Shown: piece after piece, positions 61,456 to 64,000 of the stretch
Layout of the letters: the number at the start of each line of letters is the position of its first letter
Position numbering within the stretch: the first letter of the stretch is position 1
Position numbers and translations under genes: made by a program
The notes under the pieces: model-generated
What the model was told of the DNA's origin: nothing
Databases searched by the model: none
What the model saw: only the letters and a program-made list of their open reading frames with translations
Source of the DNA: JAJRZX01 sp964407495
GTDB lineage: Bacteria; Desulfobacterota; GWC2-55-46; JADFVP01
DNA length: 64,000 nt
NCBI GenBank assembly: GCA_964407495.1
Contig: CAYOVP010000001.1
Coordinates: 1-64,000 of the forward strand
Direction of reading: 5' to 3'

Positions 61456-62211
61456 TTATTCCTGCGCCGCAACGTACTCCACAAGGGCCCTGAGTTTGAC
61501 CTCTGAGAGCATCTTGGAGTACCTTGGCATGGGGCTCGTGGGTGTGAAGGCCCCTGGGTTTTTTATGTAAGAGTAAATCCAGTCAGGGTTCAGCCTCTTT
61601 GCCGTCCCAATAAGGGTAGGGCCCGTGAGACCGCCCACAACCTTGGAGCCCCGCCTGATGGTGTGACACCCGTAGCACCCGAGTTTTTTCTGGAATATGA
61701 ACCTGCCTCGCACCGTTGCCCGGGGCTTGATGTTGGCCTCCATTACATCAGGTGACTTGAGACCCCGGAGGTAGGCCGCTACCTCCACCGCCTCTCTTGC
61801 CGGGAGGGCCATATGATTGCCGTCGTTTTTCTCTGTAAGGGAGTTGTACTTCATCCCGCGTATGGGTGTTGGGTGGCGGAGCCAGGCCTCGATGAAGCCT
61901 TCTCTGAACTTGCTCCCTGCATACCAGAGCGCAGGCCCCTTCTCGCTGAGCCTCTCCTCTATGGTGGGCTTCTTTCCTGGTCTCTTTACGCTGTGGCAGG
62001 AGGCGCACTTGGCCCTGAAGATGGCCCTGCCGCTACCGGGCCCGGCCATTACCGTTGTAGCCATGAGCAACATGGCCGTAAAGAACGAGAGGACAAGAAG
62101 GAACTCGGTGCCCCTCCTGGGGATGCGAGGGTCTCTTGGGCCAGTTGGCCGGGCCTCCCTGGCAGGAGATTGCCATATTCCGCCCCTTCTCTGTTCTGCG
62201 TGCATTGCCAT
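61456..62211 (-). CDS. Dihaem c-type cytochrome
   Basis: 251 residues. N-terminal 35 residues are basic and precede a hydrophobic signal or anchor (37-56, FLLVLSFFTAMLLMATTVMA). Two haem motifs: CASCH (about 69-73) in the first domain and CYGCH (about 179-183) in the second, each followed by a possible axial Met (MKYNS; SPMPRYSKM). A good promoter ends just before the ATG at 62211, supporting this start despite the long leader. Electron donor and acceptor are unknown; the mer and efflux neighbours give no clue. Confidence 0.88.
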   Translation of the reverse strand: MAMHAEQRRGGIWQSPAREARPTGPRDPRIPRRGTEFLLVLSFFTAMLLMATTVMAGPGSGRAIFRAKCASCHSVKRPGKKPTIEERLSEKGPALWYAGSKFREGFIEAWLRHPTPIRGMKYNSLTEKNDGNHMALPAREAVEVAAYLRGLKSPDVMEANIKPRATVRGRFIFQKKLGCYGCHTIRRGSKVVGGLTGPTLIGTAKRLNPDWIYSYIKNPGAFTPTSPMPRYSKMLSEVKLRALVEYVAAQE

Positions 62212-62219
62212 ATTCTCTC

Positions 62220-62248
62220 TGTATATAGAAGAGATGGCCTTTTGTCAA
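62220..62248 (-). promoter_or_regulatory. Promoter of the cytochrome operon
   Basis: On the minus strand TTGACA (62248-62243), 17-base spacer, TATACA (62225-62220). The expected transcription start is near 62213, one or two bases before the ATG at 62211, implying a leaderless message. Confidence 0.65.
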
Positions 62249-62758
62249 GAATTATGAGGCAAGAAAGGCCACCTGGTGTCTCGGTCTTGCGACGTTGCGG
62301 TCTGAATGATCTCTCCGCCCGGCCTTCTCATGGCTCATGGCAGTATTATTCATGTGGAAGAAGAAGTACGAGTTGAGATTTATTAATATCTGGTGTATAA
62401 TGACGAAGTTTGGAGAGATGAAGACAATCGGCAAACCATTGGCAAGGGCACAGGGGCATCTGGGGGGAGGTGGGGTTTGTATCGCCTCACTCTGCATCCA
62501 AGGCCTGGTAGGTACTGTCAGTGGATCTGGGAAAACGGCGTATGGGGGGCAGGGTGAGAGGGGTATATGAAAGAGACCGGTCTTCATGGCACGGAAGGGC
62601 AGGAAAGGGTACATGCCCGTAGATGTAGGGCCCTGGCAGAGGGGCATCTCTTGACGAGTTTTGTAGCGAAGGTGCAACCTATTCAGATGTCATGATTTTT
62701 CATGCAGAAGAGGGTAGATCAGAAGAGGGTAGATTAACAAATCTTAATACTAAAATCC
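62249..62758. other. Gene-free gap between cytochrome operon and repressor gene
   Basis: About 510 bases between divergent genes. A 77-codon frame (62337-62570) lacks a ribosome-binding site and any family pattern. AGGGTAGAT occurs twice at 62711 and 62727 (a short direct repeat). No other structure seen. Confidence 0.45.
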
Positions 62759-62787
62759 TTGACATTCTACAGAGCGTAGAATATAAT
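62759..62787 (+). promoter_or_regulatory. Consensus promoter with embedded repressor palindrome
   Basis: TTGACA (62759-62764), 17-base spacer, TATAAT (62782-62787): a perfect sigma-70 promoter. The spacer is filled by ATTCTAC-AGAGC-GTAGAAT (62764-62782), a perfect inverted repeat that would block polymerase when bound. The start codon at 62795 is eight bases after the -10, so the message should be leaderless. Confidence 0.85.
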
Positions 62788-62794
62788 TTTTATT

Positions 62795-63199
62795 ATGACT
62801 GGTAATACACAAAAAGGCATGCTCGGAAGCCTTGAGCAGGAAATCATGGACACCTTCTGGGACCTCGGTGGCATGAGCGGCAAGGCCGTCCACGAGCATA
62901 TAAACAGATCGCGCCCCACGGCCCTTACAACAGTACTAACTGTAATGGAGAGGCTCAGGAAAAAGGGCCTCCTGAAGAAAGAAAAGAGGGGCGGCGTCTT
63001 TATCTTCGAGGCCACCCTCACAAGAGAGGAGTTTGCCCGCAGGGTCTCTGCCAGGATCTTCAAGGATATCTTCGATCTCTCCACGGGTTCGGCGGCGGCG
63101 TCTTTTGTGGACACCCTGGCCGAGGTAGACCCAGAAGAACTGAAAAGGCTCGATGAGTTGATTCAGAAGAAAAAAAAGGAACTGGAGAAAAAGTCCTGA
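62795..63199 (+). CDS. BlaI/MecI/CopY-family transcriptional repressor
   Basis: 134 residues. Winged helix at 8-80 (LGSLEQEIMDTFWDLGGMSGKAVHEHI, TTVLTVMERLRKKGLLKKEKRGGVFIFEA), then a short helical dimerisation region. CopY members carry a C-terminal CxC copper motif, which is absent here, so a metal or protease signal cannot be read from the protein. No blaR1/mecR1 peptidase gene is adjacent in the window. The palindrome inside its own promoter points to autorepression, and its repeat at 63.5 kb to control of the efflux gene. No ribosome-binding site precedes the ATG. Confidence 0.92.
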   Translation: MTGNTQKGMLGSLEQEIMDTFWDLGGMSGKAVHEHINRSRPTALTTVLTVMERLRKKGLLKKEKRGGVFIFEATLTREEFARRVSARIFKDIFDLSTGSAAASFVDTLAEVDPEELKRLDELIQKKKKELEKKS

Positions 63200-63474
63200 A
63201 CAAGCCCTGTATCCCGGGGCTGTGAGGCAGGGCGCAGGTGCAGGCGCACTCTGAGTTGTGGGCGATTTTTCGTGAGGGGGGAGGATAGGGACAGAGACCT
63301 GCCACTTGGCCCTGGCAAAGGATTGTTCTAAAGGATCTACAGGGTTGTCTTGGTATCATAGGCGGTCCCTCTTCCGGGGTAGAGGGCAGGGGCCAGGAGT
63401 TTTATAGAGTTATGGCCGTTCCAGGCCTGTGGTATGGTTGCAAATGGTCTGGAGACGGCGATGGCTTTTTTTTA

Positions 63475-63507
63475 CCCATCTTTTCTACTATTGGTAGAAA
63501 AGATGGG
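63475..63507. promoter_or_regulatory. Second repressor palindrome, upstream of the efflux gene
   Basis: CCCATCTTTTCTAC (63475-63488), TATTG, GTAGAAAAGATGGG (63494-63507): a perfect 14-bp inverted repeat whose core TTCTAC-N5-GTAGAA equals the core of the repressor promoter palindrome. The T-run lies before, not after, the hairpin, so it is not a plus-strand terminator. It lies 22 bases before the start codon. The rest of the 63200-63528 gap shows nothing. Confidence 0.8.
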
Positions 63508-63528
63508 CTGAGTAAAGAGGGGGCATTC

Positions 63529-64000
63529 ATGTTGAGCCTTGAGAAAAAAAGGATCGGTTGGGCCGTGGCCCCTGCTCCAAGGAGAGGGGGGCTCAGGGTT
63601 GGGACCATCTTTTCCGCGCTAATGCTCCTGGTCTTCCTGGTGCCCTTGGAGGCATCTGGCGCAGGCACTGCGATGGAGACTCCTTCTCGTGCCATGGTCA
63701 CTTCACAACGCGAAGGGCTGGAGGTAGACCGGGCCCCAAGGTCCGAGCCAGAGGACCCTCAGGCGCCCGAGAAGAAGGCAGGGCCGGCCAGGCGCAGTCT
63801 TGCCTATTTTATCGGCCTTGCAAGGGAGCGAAACCCCAGGCTCAGGGCCGCCTTTCGTCGCTGGAAGATGAGCGAGGAGAGGCCGGCCCAGGCAAGGGCC
63901 CTTGAGAACCCGGTTCTCAGGTACACCGAGCCCGCGCGCGAGATAGAGACACGCCTTGGCCCCGTGGACCGCGCCTTCTCGCTGAGCCAGAAACTGCCCT
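63529..64000 (+). CDS. TolC-family outer membrane efflux protein, N-terminal part
   Basis: Incomplete at the window end; 157 residues visible. Signal peptide (membrane stretch 25-45), Pro/Glu-rich linker (50-88), then the start of the TolC domain: SLAYFIGLARERNPRLRAAFRRWKMSEE and REIETRLGPVDRAFSLSQKLP. The E-x-E-T-R-x-G-P motif followed by FSLSQ is what I recall from CusC/CzcC-like heavy-metal efflux proteins, where fusion protein and RND pump genes usually follow. AAGAGGG lies 8 bases before the ATG. Confidence 0.85.
   Translation, partial: MLSLEKKRIGWAVAPAPRRGGLRVGTIFSALMLLVFLVPLEASGAGTAMETPSRAMVTSQREGLEVDRAPRSEPEDPQAPEKKAGPARRSLAYFIGLARERNPRLRAAFRRWKMSEERPAQARALENPVLRYTEPAREIETRLGPVDRAFSLSQKLP

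Noticed and set aside
62337..62570. 77-codon frame in the gap before the repressor gene
   Set aside because: No ribosome-binding site and no family resemblance; Gly-rich tail reads through low-complexity DNA.
63475..63507. Intrinsic terminator upstream of the efflux gene
   Set aside because: The T-run precedes the hairpin on the plus strand and becomes A-run on the minus strand, so neither direction gives a stem followed by T residues; the shared core with the repressor promoter favours an operator.
1..64000. tRNA, rRNA, CRISPR arrays, insertion sequences, prophage
   Set aside because: No T-loop-like GGTTCGAATCC pattern, no regular direct repeats with spacers, no transposase or phage structural motifs were seen in any gap or gene.

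Overview
The window looks like one end of a contig from a Gram-negative, deltaproteobacteria-like (Desulfobacterota-type) organism. It carries a diderm type IV pilus machine with a PilQ secretin, sigma-54 regulation, FolK, DapL-type lysine synthesis and a short GNAT-type N-acetylglutamate synthase. From memory, the order hslVU-argBDFG ... M23-secA-argJ ... prepilin peptidase-pilSR-minor pilins-pilMNOPQ resembles Geobacter-type genomes. DNA is moderately GC-rich, yet isoleucine is mostly encoded by ATA. I saw no rRNA, tRNA, CRISPR array, prophage or insertion sequence.

Layout. 1-180 is almost free of C and is probably a damaged contig end that cuts off the 5' part of xerC. 171-10.6 kb is a housekeeping block: xerC, hslVU, argB, argD, argF, argG, an FAA-family hydrolase, dapL and folK; argC and argH are absent. 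10.6-18.5 kb holds a small YHS/TRASH-like protein, an orphan LsrF-type aldolase with a zinc dehydrogenase, nadK, recN, a GNAT NAGS, a PmbA homologue and a CRP-family regulator. 18.6-24.6 kb holds an M23 peptidase, secA, argJ and a HEPN-domain protein. 24.7-41.5 kb is the type IV pilus locus: prepilin peptidase, a PilS/PilR-like pair, a sigma-54 (-24/-12) promoter, four minor pilin genes including a 1071-residue PilW-like protein with FN3 domains, then xre-pilMNOPQ ending in a strong terminator.

41.9-52.8 kb is a signalling region: a B12-binding radical SAM enzyme (minus strand), a GGDEF-EAL protein, a possible small RNA, a Cache/HAMP histidine kinase, a stand-alone receiver and a 1197-residue REC/PAS/GAF/HD-GYP protein. 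52.9-55.7 kb holds Fe-superoxide dismutase, a cysteine-rich lipoprotein, an acyl-CoA thioesterase and a beta-carbonic anhydrase. 56.0-58.8 kb is a mercury resistance operon, merR-merT-merP-(35-residue membrane protein)-merF-merA, behind a ZntR/MerR-type operator. 58.8-62.2 kb holds a Kelch/TPR lipoprotein with a structured leader and two c-type cytochromes. 62.7 kb to the end is a BlaI/CopY-type repressor and the start of a CusC/CzcC-like outer membrane efflux protein; both are preceded by the same palindrome, TTCTAC-N5-GTAGAA.

How parts work together: pilSR probably drives the adjacent minor-pilin operon through sigma-54; pilMNOPQ and the prepilin peptidase supply the export machine. The arginine genes are split over the window (argBDFG, NAGS, argJ), and hairpin-rich repeats sit in front of three of them. 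The mer operon and the terminal efflux locus form metal-resistance capacity at the right end. Functions are family-level inferences from sequence; no similarity search was run.
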